Source of the DNA: Spirochaetales bacterium
Lineage (GTDB): Bacteria > Spirochaetota > Spirochaetia > DSM-27196 > PWMO01
NCBI GenBank assembly: GCA_007123465.1
Contig: SKLB01000094.1
Coordinates: 1-37,143, forward strand
DNA length: 37,143 bases
Direction of reading: 5' to 3'
The notes beneath the pieces are model-generated. The model ran no database searches. It was given only the letters and a program-made list of their open reading frames with translations, and had not been told where the DNA came from. A program made the position numbers and the translations under genes. Positions 8,307 to 15,372 of this stretch are shown piece by piece (the stretch's first letter is position 1; every line of letters starts with the position of its first letter).

Positions 8307-8699
8307 ATGAGTAACGATTCTGCGATCGCCGATCGCACCCACATAAAGAGCGCCGCGCGTAGCTTCGCCGCCGCAATCGCTGAAACGGCAGCTGTACGCG
8401 AATACAGTGCAGCGGTAGACGCGGTTCGCGCTGACGACAATGCACTGCAGTTGCTGCAGCAGTTGCAGCAACTGCGCCAGACGCTGCAGTTGAATGCCGA
8501 CTGGGACAACCGCGGATCTCCCGAGCGTCACCGCCTCGAGGAACTGGAAACCGAGGTCGCACAGCAGCCCGTGTTACAGCGGTTCTTCGCTTCCCAGAAG
8601 GCGATGATCGACGAGCTGCACTCCATCAATACCCGCCTGCTCGAGCGGTTGGGTTTCGACTTCGCCTCACTGGCGCGCCCGGCGTGCAACTGTGGTTGA
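8307..8699 (+). CDS. YlbF/YmcA-family protein, copy 1
   Basis: A 130-aa helical protein of the YlbF/YmcA (DUF964, RicF/RicA) family. The sequence is almost entirely helix-forming: an N-terminal segment 'AARSFAAAIAETAAVREYSA', a glutamine-rich central helix (QLLQQLQQLRQTLQ) and a helix followed by 'INTRLLERLGFDFASLARP', a family-like end ('I...LG.D'). It terminates in CNCG (Cys127, Cys129). In Bacillus, YlbF, YmcA and YaaT form an Fe-S-containing complex that affects RNase Y processing; whether that applies here is inference. The SD is GAGGTG, 6 nt before the ATG. A second paralogue follows 32 bp downstream. Confidence 0.75.
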   Translation: MSNDSAIADRTHIKSAARSFAAAIAETAAVREYSAAVDAVRADDNALQLLQQLQQLRQTLQLNADWDNRGSPERHRLEELETEVAQQPVLQRFFASQKAMIDELHSINTRLLERLGFDFASLARPACNCG

Positions 8700-8731
8700 C
8701 GGCCAAAACTATTGTTATCTGCGGGGGTCAT

Positions 8732-9115
8732 ATGTCCGATAAAACCGAAAGCGCAATCGAGCGCAGTACCAGAGAGTTTGCAGCAGCCCTTCTCGAAGAT
8801 CCGGCCGTTATTGAGTTTCGCTCCGCCCAAGCGGCACTCGAAAGCGACCCGGAGTTCGTCCGGCTCAGCGAAAGCTATAATGGACTGGCACAACAGTTGC
8901 AGCAGAAACAGTCCGACGGCAGCCTGACCCAAGAGCACATCAACGAGCTGCGTGAACTTCAAACGCAGATCAACAGCCATGCGGCGGCGCAACGCTTCAT
9001 CGCTGCGCGCGAACAGAACGCCGCGTTGGTACACGACTGTAACCACGAGATATCTTCGATACTGGGTTTTGATTTTGGCGCTGTGGCCGGCCCACGCGGC
9101 GGCTGCTCCTGCTGA
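8732..9115 (+). CDS. YlbF/YmcA-family protein, copy 2
   Basis: A 127-aa paralogue of the preceding gene. Matching segments include 'STREFAAALLEDPAVIEFRS', 'QQLQQKQSDGSLTQEHINEL', and a C-terminal 'ISSILGFDFGAVAGP' that parallels 'LLERLGFDFASLARP' of copy 1. It also ends in a cysteine pair, CSC (Cys125, Cys127). The ATG at 8732 follows a GGGGG run at a normal distance and gives a family-like N-terminus; the longer frame from 8684 would overlap copy 1. The tandem arrangement recalls the YlbF/YmcA heterodimer of Bacillus, in which cysteines contribute to Fe-S ligation. No YaaT (PSP1-domain) gene is in the window. Confidence 0.78.
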   Translation: MSDKTESAIERSTREFAAALLEDPAVIEFRSAQAALESDPEFVRLSESYNGLAQQLQQKQSDGSLTQEHINELRELQTQINSHAAAQRFIAAREQNAALVHDCNHEISSILGFDFGAVAGPRGGCSC

Positions 9116-9134
9116 CCCGCCGCAGCAAACCGGC

Positions 9135-9419
9135 TCAGCCGTGCTTGCGAAACTGCGCGAGCACGCTCATGACTTCGTCGATTTTTTCCCGCTGTTGAGA
9201 GGAATCCTGGCTGCGAAACGCCTCGGCAACGCAGGTGTTCATGTGATTTTCCATAATCAGATCCTCAACCGCGCGCAACGCCGAGACAACCGCGCGCGTC
9301 TGGGCTACAATATCCATGCAGTAGCGATCTTCCTCCACCATCTTTTGAATGCCGCGGACCTGCCCTTCGATCCGCCGCAGACGCGAGACCGCCTGTGTTT
9401 TCTTGCGCTCATCCATCAT
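9135..9419 (-). CDS. csoR: CsoR-type metal-sensing transcriptional repressor
   Basis: A 94-aa all-helical regulator of the CsoR/RcnR/FrmR family (DUF156). 'RLRRIEGQVRGIQKMVEEDR' is the family signature, and Cys34, His59 and Cys63 (YCMDIV and ENHMNTC) form the Cys-His-Cys triad of Cu(I)-sensing CsoR, which favours copper over formaldehyde or nickel. Copper binding is expected to release DNA. The gene follows the copZ-like gene by 22 bp in the same direction and probably controls that operon through the G-tract operator at 9752-9771. Two adjacent ATG codons (9419, 9416) are possible starts. No copA ATPase accompanies it. Confidence 0.93.
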   Translation of the reverse strand: MMDERKKTQAVSRLRRIEGQVRGIQKMVEEDRYCMDIVAQTRAVVSALRAVEDLIMENHMNTCVAEAFRSQDSSQQREKIDEVMSVLAQFRKHG

Positions 9420-9441
9420 ACGGTGCTGCCCGAGTCATCTG

Positions 9442-9681
9442 TCACGCTTTCAGCTGGGCGCTGTAGCCGGAACCGGACAGCGCCTCGCTGATTGAATCCA
9501 ATGATGGCTCGGCGTCCTGTTTCAGCCTCAGTGTGGCAATCTTGCTTTTGGAGTCAGCCTTGACCTCTTTGACCTCCGGCAGAGCACCGAGCAGGCTCTG
9601 AATTTTTGCTTCACAGTGGCCGCAACTCATCTCAGGCACGGTCAGCAGCATCCGGCTCTTCTTCTTCGCGAATAGTCCCAC
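9442..9681 (-). CDS. copZ: CopZ-like heavy-metal-associated (HMA) copper chaperone
   Basis: A 79-aa soluble ferredoxin-like HMA domain protein. The metal loop EMSCGHCEAKI contains MxCxxC with Cys20 and Cys23, which binds Cu(I). The rest follows the beta-alpha-beta-beta-alpha-beta layout ('LPEVKEVKADSKSKIATLRL', 'ISEALSGSGYSAQL'). The GTG at 9681 is chosen because GGAGGA lies 6 nt upstream; a TTG-initiated frame reaches 9711, and an internal ATG at 9651 would still preserve the domain. It is the first gene of a copZ-csoR operon with promoter and operator visible upstream. The exporter that it would serve is not in the window. Confidence 0.9.
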   Translation of the reverse strand: MGLFAKKKSRMLLTVPEMSCGHCEAKIQSLLGALPEVKEVKADSKSKIATLRLKQDAEPSLDSISEALSGSGYSAQLKA

Positions 9682-9721
9682 GGGTAATCCTCCATTGTGT
9701 CGTACGATCAATTACGACACA

Positions 9722-9750
9722 AGCATACTACCATCAAACAAGACGGTCAA
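9722..9750 (-). promoter_or_regulatory. Promoter of the copZ-csoR operon
   Basis: Read on the minus strand, TTGACC (9745-9750) and TATGCT (9722-9727) are separated by 17 bp. The predicted start near 9715 leaves a 34-nt leader containing the GGAGGA site. An alternative -10 (TATAGT) lies inside the adjacent operator but has a poor -35. Confidence 0.6.
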
Positions 9751-9751
9751 G

Positions 9752-9771
9752 TACTATAGGGGGGTATTGTA
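9752..9771. promoter_or_regulatory. CsoR/RcnR-type operator: G6 tract flanked by an inverted repeat
   Basis: TACTATA (9752-9758), GGGGGG (9759-9764) and TATTGTA (9765-9771) form an AT-rich inverted repeat matching at 6 of 7 positions around a G6 tract. CsoR/RcnR-family sites are known to consist of G-tracts flanked by such arms. It sits directly upstream of the copZ -35 and between the divergent copZ and dus genes, so it could affect both. Confidence 0.65.
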
Positions 9772-9785
9772 TTTGCACCAGCTTC

Positions 9786-9814
9786 TTCCCGAACAGCGAC
9801 AAAAAGCGTACACT
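9786..9814 (+). promoter_or_regulatory. Possible promoter of the dus gene
   Basis: TTCCCG (9786-9791) and TACACT (9809-9814) are 17 bp apart. Six bases later comes the GTG at 9821, so the predicted start site is the start codon itself. The -35 is weak. Confidence 0.35.
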
Positions 9815-9820
9815 ACCCGC

Positions 9821-10819
9821 GTGTCTGAGTTCTGGCAGAGCCTGCAAAAGCCCGTTTACGCGCTGGCACCGATGGAAAACGTCACCGATACCGTCTTCCG
9901 CCGCATTCTGATCGAATGCGGGGCGCCGCACGTGTTCTTCACCGAATTCACCCGCGTAGAACAGGTAACAGCCTATCCGCGACGCGGTCTACCGGCGCGC
10001 ATGCGTTGCCAAAGCAGCGAGCGTCCGTTGATCGTACAGATATGGGGCACCGATCCCGAGCTCTACCGGCGCGCAGCTGCCATCATCTCCCAGCTGGGAT
10101 ACAACGGCATAGACATCAACATGGGATGCCCGGTGCGTAGAATACGCAATAAGGGCAGCTGCTCGGGCTTGATTATCAATCCTGGTCTGGCTGCAGAAAT
10201 CATAGCGGCTACCCGCGAAGGCGCCCGATCTCAGCCCTCGCGCACACTACCGGTATCGGTGAAAACGCGCATCGGTTTTGACCGTCCTGTCACCGACGAA
10301 TGGATCGGCTTTCTTCTGCAGCAGGACATCGACCTGCTGACCGTTCACGCTCGAACGGCGTTCCAGGAATCGGAGGGCCCGGTCAACCACGCTGCCATCC
10401 TGCGCACGGTTGCATTACGTAACCAGCTGGCGCCCCGGACGTTGATCTTCGCCAACGGTGACATCAGAAGCGTAGCAGAAGGCGGCCGCCTGTGCAGCCG
10501 GCTGGGTGTTGATGGGGTCATGATCGGCCGCGCGGTCTTCAGCGACCCTTACCTTTTCTCGCCGCTCGGCGAGAACCCGCAGATCTTCGCCGATCAGACG
10601 CCGCGGCAGAAGATAGCTCTGATGCAGCGTCACATCCGTCTGCACCAGGAGACATGGAACGGCGCTCGCAACTACGAGGTGTTGAAGCGCTTCTACAAGA
10701 TCTATCTGGTGGGCTTTGAAGGCGCAATCGAACTGCGCGACAGGCTCAACCGCACCCACGATTACCGCAGCGCGCTGGTCGAAATAGACGAATTCTCGTC
10801 CCAAATGCGTTACTATTGA
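9821..10819 (+). CDS. dus: tRNA-dihydrouridine synthase
   Basis: About 332 aa, an FMN-dependent TIM-barrel enzyme that reduces uridine to dihydrouridine in tRNA D-loops. Landmarks are APMENVTDTVFRRI at the N-terminus, 'GIDINMGCPVRRIRNKGSCS' with the probable catalytic Cys in GCP, LPVSVKTRIGF, LTVHARTAFQESEGPVNH, and 'IFANGDIRSV' with DGVMIGRAVFSDPYLF (phosphate-binding end of the barrel). The GSCSGLI stretch after GCP differs from the DusA/B/C pattern and resembles a subgroup seen in Firmicutes and spirochaetes, so the target uridine is uncertain. The frame is open back to 9695, but the N-terminal extension has no domain character. GTG at 9821 lacks an SD and coincides with the predicted transcription start. 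A TIGR03546 gene follows 25 bp later. Confidence 0.9.
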   Translation: MSEFWQSLQKPVYALAPMENVTDTVFRRILIECGAPHVFFTEFTRVEQVTAYPRRGLPARMRCQSSERPLIVQIWGTDPELYRRAAAIISQLGYNGIDINMGCPVRRIRNKGSCSGLIINPGLAAEIIAATREGARSQPSRTLPVSVKTRIGFDRPVTDEWIGFLLQQDIDLLTVHARTAFQESEGPVNHAAILRTVALRNQLAPRTLIFANGDIRSVAEGGRLCSRLGVDGVMIGRAVFSDPYLFSPLGENPQIFADQTPRQKIALMQRHIRLHQETWNGARNYEVLKRFYKIYLVGFEGAIELRDRLNRTHDYRSALVEIDEFSSQMRYY

Positions 10820-10844
10820 TGCATCGCATACGAGGGGAGTTATT

Positions 10845-11381
10845 GTGATAGGATGGATAGCGAAGATCATCGCCGGACTCTACAGCAACCGTAAACCGGC
10901 GGAGGTAGCCGCAGCACTCTCTACAGCGCTGTTACTGACATTTCTGCCGGGGGCAAACCTTCTGTGGTTGACAATTTTTGTAGCAATGTTCTTCCTGCGC
11001 GTCAATCATGCGGTGGCTCTGCTTGCGCTGGCGCTGCTGGCGCCGTTCTCGGCAGCAGCCGATCCGCTGCTGCACAATCTCGGACACACCATATTGACCC
11101 ACCCGGCCCTGGCTGATTTTTTCACTGCCCTCTACAACCAGCCGCTGATGCCGTTCACGCGTTTCAACAACACGCTTGTCATGGGCGGGCTGTTAGCTGG
11201 GGCAATCGTGTGGTTTCCGGTCTTTCTGCTTAGCCGGGCCGCCGTCATGACATTCCGGCTGCACCTGGTTCCGGCTCTGGCGTCGAGTAAGCCCGTACGG
11301 GCTCTGGTCAAGCTCCCGCTTGTCGCCAGACTGACCGGCGCCACGCGCCACTGGGCCGCCGTATACCAGGCACTGAGGTAA
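10845..11381 (+). CDS. TIGR03546-family integral membrane protein
   Basis: A 178-aa membrane protein of unknown function. Several hydrophobic segments are visible: 'LSTALLLTFLPGANLLWLTI', 'AVALLALALLAPFSAAADP' and 'GGLLAGAIVWFPVFLLSRAA'. The TFLPG.N motif and placement directly before a TIGR03545 gene match the TIGR03546/DUF2062-like family, whose members are paired with TIGR03545 proteins in spirochaetes and some gammaproteobacteria. The start is GTG at 10845 with GGGGAG 6 nt upstream. The stop is 3 nt before the next ATG. The pairing with a membrane-anchored partner and a peptidase suggests an envelope role, but no function is established. Confidence 0.82.
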   Translation: MIGWIAKIIAGLYSNRKPAEVAAALSTALLLTFLPGANLLWLTIFVAMFFLRVNHAVALLALALLAPFSAAADPLLHNLGHTILTHPALADFFTALYNQPLMPFTRFNNTLVMGGLLAGAIVWFPVFLLSRAAVMTFRLHLVPALASSKPVRALVKLPLVARLTGATRHWAAVYQALR

Positions 11382-11384
11382 GTC

Positions 11385-13478
11385 ATGGCTACACCACGAA
11401 ACACACCGCGACTGCTGCGCAAACCGTTGAGTGAGAAGACCTTCAGGAAGAAGATTGTCAAAGGAGTCTACCTGGCTCATGATCGGAGCTTCCTTGAAAC
11501 GGTTTTCGAGCGCGACCAGCGGAACAGGTTTCGGCTGCGGCAAGATCTCAGTGAGAAAGAACATAAGCGGGTTGTGGCGCTGGCAAAACAGATCAAGAAG
11601 AACCGTGGCTCGCTCAAGACCGGGCGTATCGCCGCGCTTGCGCTTGTAATCGGCGCCGCTATCGTTTTCAACGTTCTATTCAAGAACGCAGTGTTGACCC
11701 GGGCCGGTGAACGTGCGCTGCAGACAGCGTTCGAAGCTCGCTGCGAGATTCGCGATCTCGACCTGCGCCTGCTCTCAGGAACGCTCTCGTTCTCCGCTGT
11801 TACCGTAGCTGACCGCGACCGCCCGTTGCGCAATCTTTTCGAGATCGGCCCGAGCACAATAGATATCGACCTGCTGGAATTGCTCAAAGGCAACTTTGTG
11901 GCCCACACCCTGAGCGTGCAGAATATCCGCTGGAACACCGAGCGCGCCGATTCCGGCCGCCTGGAAGGGGCCCCTCCCTCGCGCGACCCTGCCGCGCGCC
12001 CATCAGCGCTGGAAGGTATCTCCATACCTGCACTCAGCCCCGAGGACGCACGGGCGTTTCTGATGCAGCATTTCGAGCAACTCAGCCTGCCGCTGGTGAT
12101 AGAGGACGTCGAACAGCAACTTAGCAAGGCCGCGCACGAACTTCCGCTGCGCCTCGAAGCCAACGTGGCACGCCTCGACCAGCTCTCCGCGTCGGTTGAA
12201 CGCGCTGCCGCGATTCAAGTGCAACAGATCGACAATATCGAGACTGCCATAACAACCTATCGCGAGCTCGAAACGCTGGCCGAGGAGATTCAAAGCACCG
12301 TTCGCGCTGCCGAGTCTGAGCTCAGTCAGCTGAGCCGACAGGCTGCCATGGCGGTTGAGACCTGGGACGAACTGGCTGACGCGATAACGTCCGACCTGGA
12401 TTACCTGACAGACCGGATCACCGATGTGACTGCCGATCCAACCGCCTTCCTGATGCAGATAGTATCCGAGCTGTTACAGCAGCAGTTCGCCGACTTTTTT
12501 CGCTACCGTGAGCGGGCGCAGGAAATTGCTGCCCGGCTGCGCAGTGGCGAACCGGGAGAACCTCGTTCACCGTTCCGTCCCGGCGGCGTTGACGTTGTCT
12601 ACCCTTCGGTTACCTGGCCGCGCTTCTACATGGGGCTGACTTCGATCTCCTTTGGCAGCGAGGAAAGCGGGCTGTTTCAGGCCGGCACGCTGCGCGAAAT
12701 ATCAAGCTCTCCGCGCCTGGTAGGCAAACCTACTACCGCAGAGTTACGAACGCTGCGCGACGGTCAGGAACATCGGCTTGACGCTCTGCTTGCTCTGCAT
12801 CACTACAGCGGTGATCTCATGCAGTTAGCCTATCGCGGGCACAATCTTCCGCTCGACCTGCACGCATCGTTCGGCGAAGTGTCGCTGCGCGAGCTATCCG
12901 GCCCGGCGGCCTTCTCCACCACGATGAGCCTCGATCGCGATGGAACGGTGCGCGGTCGCGCCGATGTAACCGTCAGCGATCCGACCTTTACGCTCGCAAC
13001 CGGAGTTGAGATCATAGATCGCATCATCGCGGACGCCGCAGCGCGCAGTGATACAATTGGCGCGCAGTTCGACTATGTTGCGCGCGGTGACCGCATCACC
13101 TCACTCAGCGGCAGCACAACACTGGACCAGCACGTTGCCGCCGGCGTGCGAGATTACGTAGAACAACAGCGCTCTGCGTTTGAAGCACGTCTGCGCCAGG
13201 AGGTCAATCAACTGGCAGCTCAGGCGCGCTCCAGACTCGAACCGTTACACAATCGCGTGACCCGACTGCACGGCGAGGCAGGCGCTCAACTGCAGCGTGC
13301 TCACGCCTATCGGGGCACCGTGGAAGACCAGCTCGCTGCTGTTGACAGGCGAGTGGCAGAGCTTCAAACTGCTGCGGAACGCCGTGCACGTGAGCAGGCG
13401 CAACGCCAGCTGGAAAGGGCGCTGGAGGACATGCCGCGGCCGGGCATCGACGCTGAACGAATTCCTCGTTTTCGTTGA
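11385..13478 (+). CDS. TIGR03545-family membrane-anchored protein with AsmA-like segment and coiled coils
   Basis: A 697-aa protein of unknown function. A basic cytoplasmic N-terminus (about 1-80) precedes one transmembrane helix at about residues 82-99 ('RIAALALVIGAAIVFNVLF'). The next ~90 residues ('ALQTAFEARCEIRDLDLRLL', then 'GPSTIDIDLLELLKGNFVAH', 'TLSVQNIRWNTE') resemble the start of AsmA/TamB-like proteins in strand pattern and wording; this resemblance is my inference. Long helical, probably coiled-coil regions follow (about 215-385 and 580-690), flanking a beta-rich middle. There is no signal peptide cleavage site, so most of the chain should be periplasmic and anchored. Its stop overlaps the possible TTG start of the S49 peptidase gene. 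Confidence 0.8.
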   Translation: MATPRNTPRLLRKPLSEKTFRKKIVKGVYLAHDRSFLETVFERDQRNRFRLRQDLSEKEHKRVVALAKQIKKNRGSLKTGRIAALALVIGAAIVFNVLFKNAVLTRAGERALQTAFEARCEIRDLDLRLLSGTLSFSAVTVADRDRPLRNLFEIGPSTIDIDLLELLKGNFVAHTLSVQNIRWNTERADSGRLEGAPPSRDPAARPSALEGISIPALSPEDARAFLMQHFEQLSLPLVIEDVEQQLSKAAHELPLRLEANVARLDQLSASVERAAAIQVQQIDNIETAITTYRELETLAEEIQSTVRAAESELSQLSRQAAMAVETWDELADAITSDLDYLTDRITDVTADPTAFLMQIVSELLQQQFADFFRYRERAQEIAARLRSGEPGEPRSPFRPGGVDVVYPSVTWPRFYMGLTSISFGSEESGLFQAGTLREISSSPRLVGKPTTAELRTLRDGQEHRLDALLALHHYSGDLMQLAYRGHNLPLDLHASFGEVSLRELSGPAAFSTTMSLDRDGTVRGRADVTVSDPTFTLATGVEIIDRIIADAAARSDTIGAQFDYVARGDRITSLSGSTTLDQHVAAGVRDYVEQQRSAFEARLRQEVNQLAAQARSRLEPLHNRVTRLHGEAGAQLQRAHAYRGTVEDQLAAVDRRVAELQTAAERRAREQAQRQLERALEDMPRPGIDAERIPRFR

Positions 13479-13492
13479 GCAGGAAAATGGTT

Positions 13493-15139
13493 ATGCGCTA
13501 CGCGACTATTGTGCTTTCCGGCCGCTACAGGGAGATTCCACACGCCGGACATTCGCCGGCAGCGCGCCTGGCGGACCGTCACGCCTTCTGCTACAACGAA
13601 TTCAGCGCGACGCTGCACGCGCTGAGGCGTAATCGCGCGGTCAAGCGAGCCCTGATCGAATGCCGCGAAGACTTTCTGCCCAGCTACAGCTCTGCCGCTG
13701 AAGCTATTCGGCGTGATCTGGTCGCGCTGCGCGACAGCGGTGTTGAGTTGCATTTTTACGCCCCACGTTATAGCGAGTCGGCGCTCTACATCGCCTCGGG
13801 CTGCAACTATCGCTATATAGCTCCATTGGGCACTATCGCGCTGACCGGCTTTGGCGGTACCTTTGTGTTCCTGCGACGCCTGCTCGAGCGCAAGGGCGTG
13901 CACGCGGAAGTCTTCAAGCGCGGGGCGTACAAGTCAGCGGCCGACGGACTCCGTTCGGACTCGCTGGAACCTGCGGTACGCCGTCAGTACCAGGAGTATT
14001 TTGACGTCCAGCAGCGCGAGTTCAATCGTACCGTTTGCGAAGGAATGTCAAAATCGATATCGCAGATCAACGAACTTATCCAGGGACGCGTTCTTCACGA
14101 TGCCGAAGCAGTCGAACAGGGATGGGTCAGCGAGGTTGTCTCACTGCAACAGTTGCAACAGCGCTGGAAGGATGGCAAAACCCGGGCCAAACAGCTCAAG
14201 ATCCGCAGCCGCGGCTACGGCCGAGGCAAACAGGTTGCGGTGCTGGCACTGGATGGACCTATTGTCGAAGGACGTTCACGTCGCGACCCGTTGATGGGAA
14301 ACGCGGTTGGTTCTCACTCGCTTGTACAACAGATCGCAATGCTGCGCGAAAACAAAAAGTGTGCCGCGGTAGTCCTCCGCATCAACTCACCGGGCGGCTC
14401 GGCTGCCGCCAGCGAACTGATCCGCCACGAACTTCTGCGTCTTGGAGAGCGCAAGCCTTTGGTAGTATCGATGTCCACAGTAGCCGCTTCGGGCGGCTAC
14501 TGGATAGCGTGCGCGGCACCGCTGATACTGGCCGAACGAACCACGCTGACCGGTTCCATCGGCGTCATCGGCCTGATAATGACCGCAGCCAAACTTTTCA
14601 ACCGCCTCGGCATCTCGTTTCATGCACTGAAGACTGGACCGTTCCGAGACCTCGGCACACCGGTACGTGCTATGACCGCTCACGAGAAGCAGCTCGTTGA
14701 CCGCGAGATCGAGTACACCTACCAGCGTTTTTTAACGCTGGTTGCCGCCTCACGCAAGATAAGCGTGGAGCACGCCCATCAGCTCGGACAGGGTCGGATC
14801 TGGGACGGTGCCGAAGCTGTGCAGCAGCGCCTGGTAGATGAGATCGGGGGCCTGCCGCAGGCTGTCGATCGCGCAGCTGCTATTGCCGGAGTCAGCTCCC
14901 CGGGCGTGCGCTTCTACCCGCAGCACAAGCCAACGCTGCTCGAACGGCTGCTGACCAGCCGCTCAGCCGACGCGCTATTGAGCCAACATTTGGCCGCATT
15001 TGTTCCCGGCACACCGGCCGCCGGCATTTACGCCCCAGCACAGCTTGCAGCCGCTCTTGAGGCGCTGCGCAGGACACCGCTGACCATCCTGCCGCAGGCG
15101 CTCTACTCAACGTTGCACTCGACGTTGTCGTCGATGTAG
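13493..15139 (+). CDS. sppA: S49-family serine peptidase, SppA-like (duplicated 67K type, no membrane anchor)
   Basis: About 548 aa with two crotonase-like S49 halves, as in E. coli SppA. The general base lies in the first half (RGAYKSAADG, Lys147) and the nucleophile in the second half (VAASGGYWIACAA, Ser333), the known cross-domain dyad. INSPGGSAAASE and TTLTGSIGVIG are further S49 landmarks. Unlike E. coli SppA there is no N-terminal transmembrane helix or signal peptide, so it should be cytoplasmic or peripheral. Starts at 13475 (TTG), 13487 and 13493 are possible; 13493 is chosen because AGGA stands 8 nt before it. It is the last gene of the TIGR03546-TIGR03545 operon. Its 3' end overlaps the small convergent ORF by 37 bp. 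Confidence 0.88.
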   Translation: MRYATIVLSGRYREIPHAGHSPAARLADRHAFCYNEFSATLHALRRNRAVKRALIECREDFLPSYSSAAEAIRRDLVALRDSGVELHFYAPRYSESALYIASGCNYRYIAPLGTIALTGFGGTFVFLRRLLERKGVHAEVFKRGAYKSAADGLRSDSLEPAVRRQYQEYFDVQQREFNRTVCEGMSKSISQINELIQGRVLHDAEAVEQGWVSEVVSLQQLQQRWKDGKTRAKQLKIRSRGYGRGKQVAVLALDGPIVEGRSRRDPLMGNAVGSHSLVQQIAMLRENKKCAAVVLRINSPGGSAAASELIRHELLRLGERKPLVVSMSTVAASGGYWIACAAPLILAERTTLTGSIGVIGLIMTAAKLFNRLGISFHALKTGPFRDLGTPVRAMTAHEKQLVDREIEYTYQRFLTLVAASRKISVEHAHQLGQGRIWDGAEAVQQRLVDEIGGLPQAVDRAAAIAGVSSPGVRFYPQHKPTLLERLLTSRSADALLSQHLAAFVPGTPAAGIYAPAQLAAALEALRRTPLTILPQALYSTLHSTLSSM

Positions 15140-15348
15140 ACAGGCAGATCAAAGACGGTATAGCGGGTAATGTAGTCGATGTCGGGGTTGGGCAGCTCGC
15201 CGAGTGCAGCGTGATACTGCTGCAGCAGACGGTAGTTTTGCATTGAAAGCACAACTCGCTGGGGCAACCGGCCCTGCTCGCGCAGAGCCTGCCGTTTTTG
15301 CCATAATTCCAGAACAACCGCCTGCGGCTCTCTGGGCTCCACAATCAT
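15103..15348 (-). CDS. Small hypothetical protein, 81 aa
   Basis: Not recognised. The frame fills the gap between sppA and the pyrophosphatase gene and has sensible composition: a charged helical N-terminal half ('AVVLELWQKRQALREQGRLP'), then 'RVVLSMQNYRLLQQYHAAL', then an acidic tail with DYITRYTVFDLPVYIDDNVE that reads like a beta-strand pair. It starts with ATG at 15348 behind a poor SD (GGGGGCG) and overlaps the 3' end of sppA tail-to-tail by 37 bp. It lies 24 bp downstream of the pyrophosphatase stop on the same strand, so it may be the second gene of that operon. It could still be a spurious frame, although the protein-like composition argues against that. Confidence 0.5.
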   Translation of the reverse strand: MIVEPREPQAVVLELWQKRQALREQGRLPQRVVLSMQNYRLLQQYHAALGELPNPDIDYITRYTVFDLPVYIDDNVECNVE

Positions 15349-15372
15349 CGCCCCCGCGTTCAGCTGATTATC

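Noticed and set aside
8440..8490. CAG/TTG-rich repetitive stretch that looked like a small tandem repeat.
   Set aside because: It encodes a glutamine/leucine-rich coiled-coil helix in the ylbF-like protein and is not a regular DNA repeat.
11477..12163. A 228-codon minus-strand frame inside the TIGR03545 gene.
   Set aside because: Composition is dominated by Ser/Arg, as expected from reverse reading of a helical GC-rich gene; no SD.
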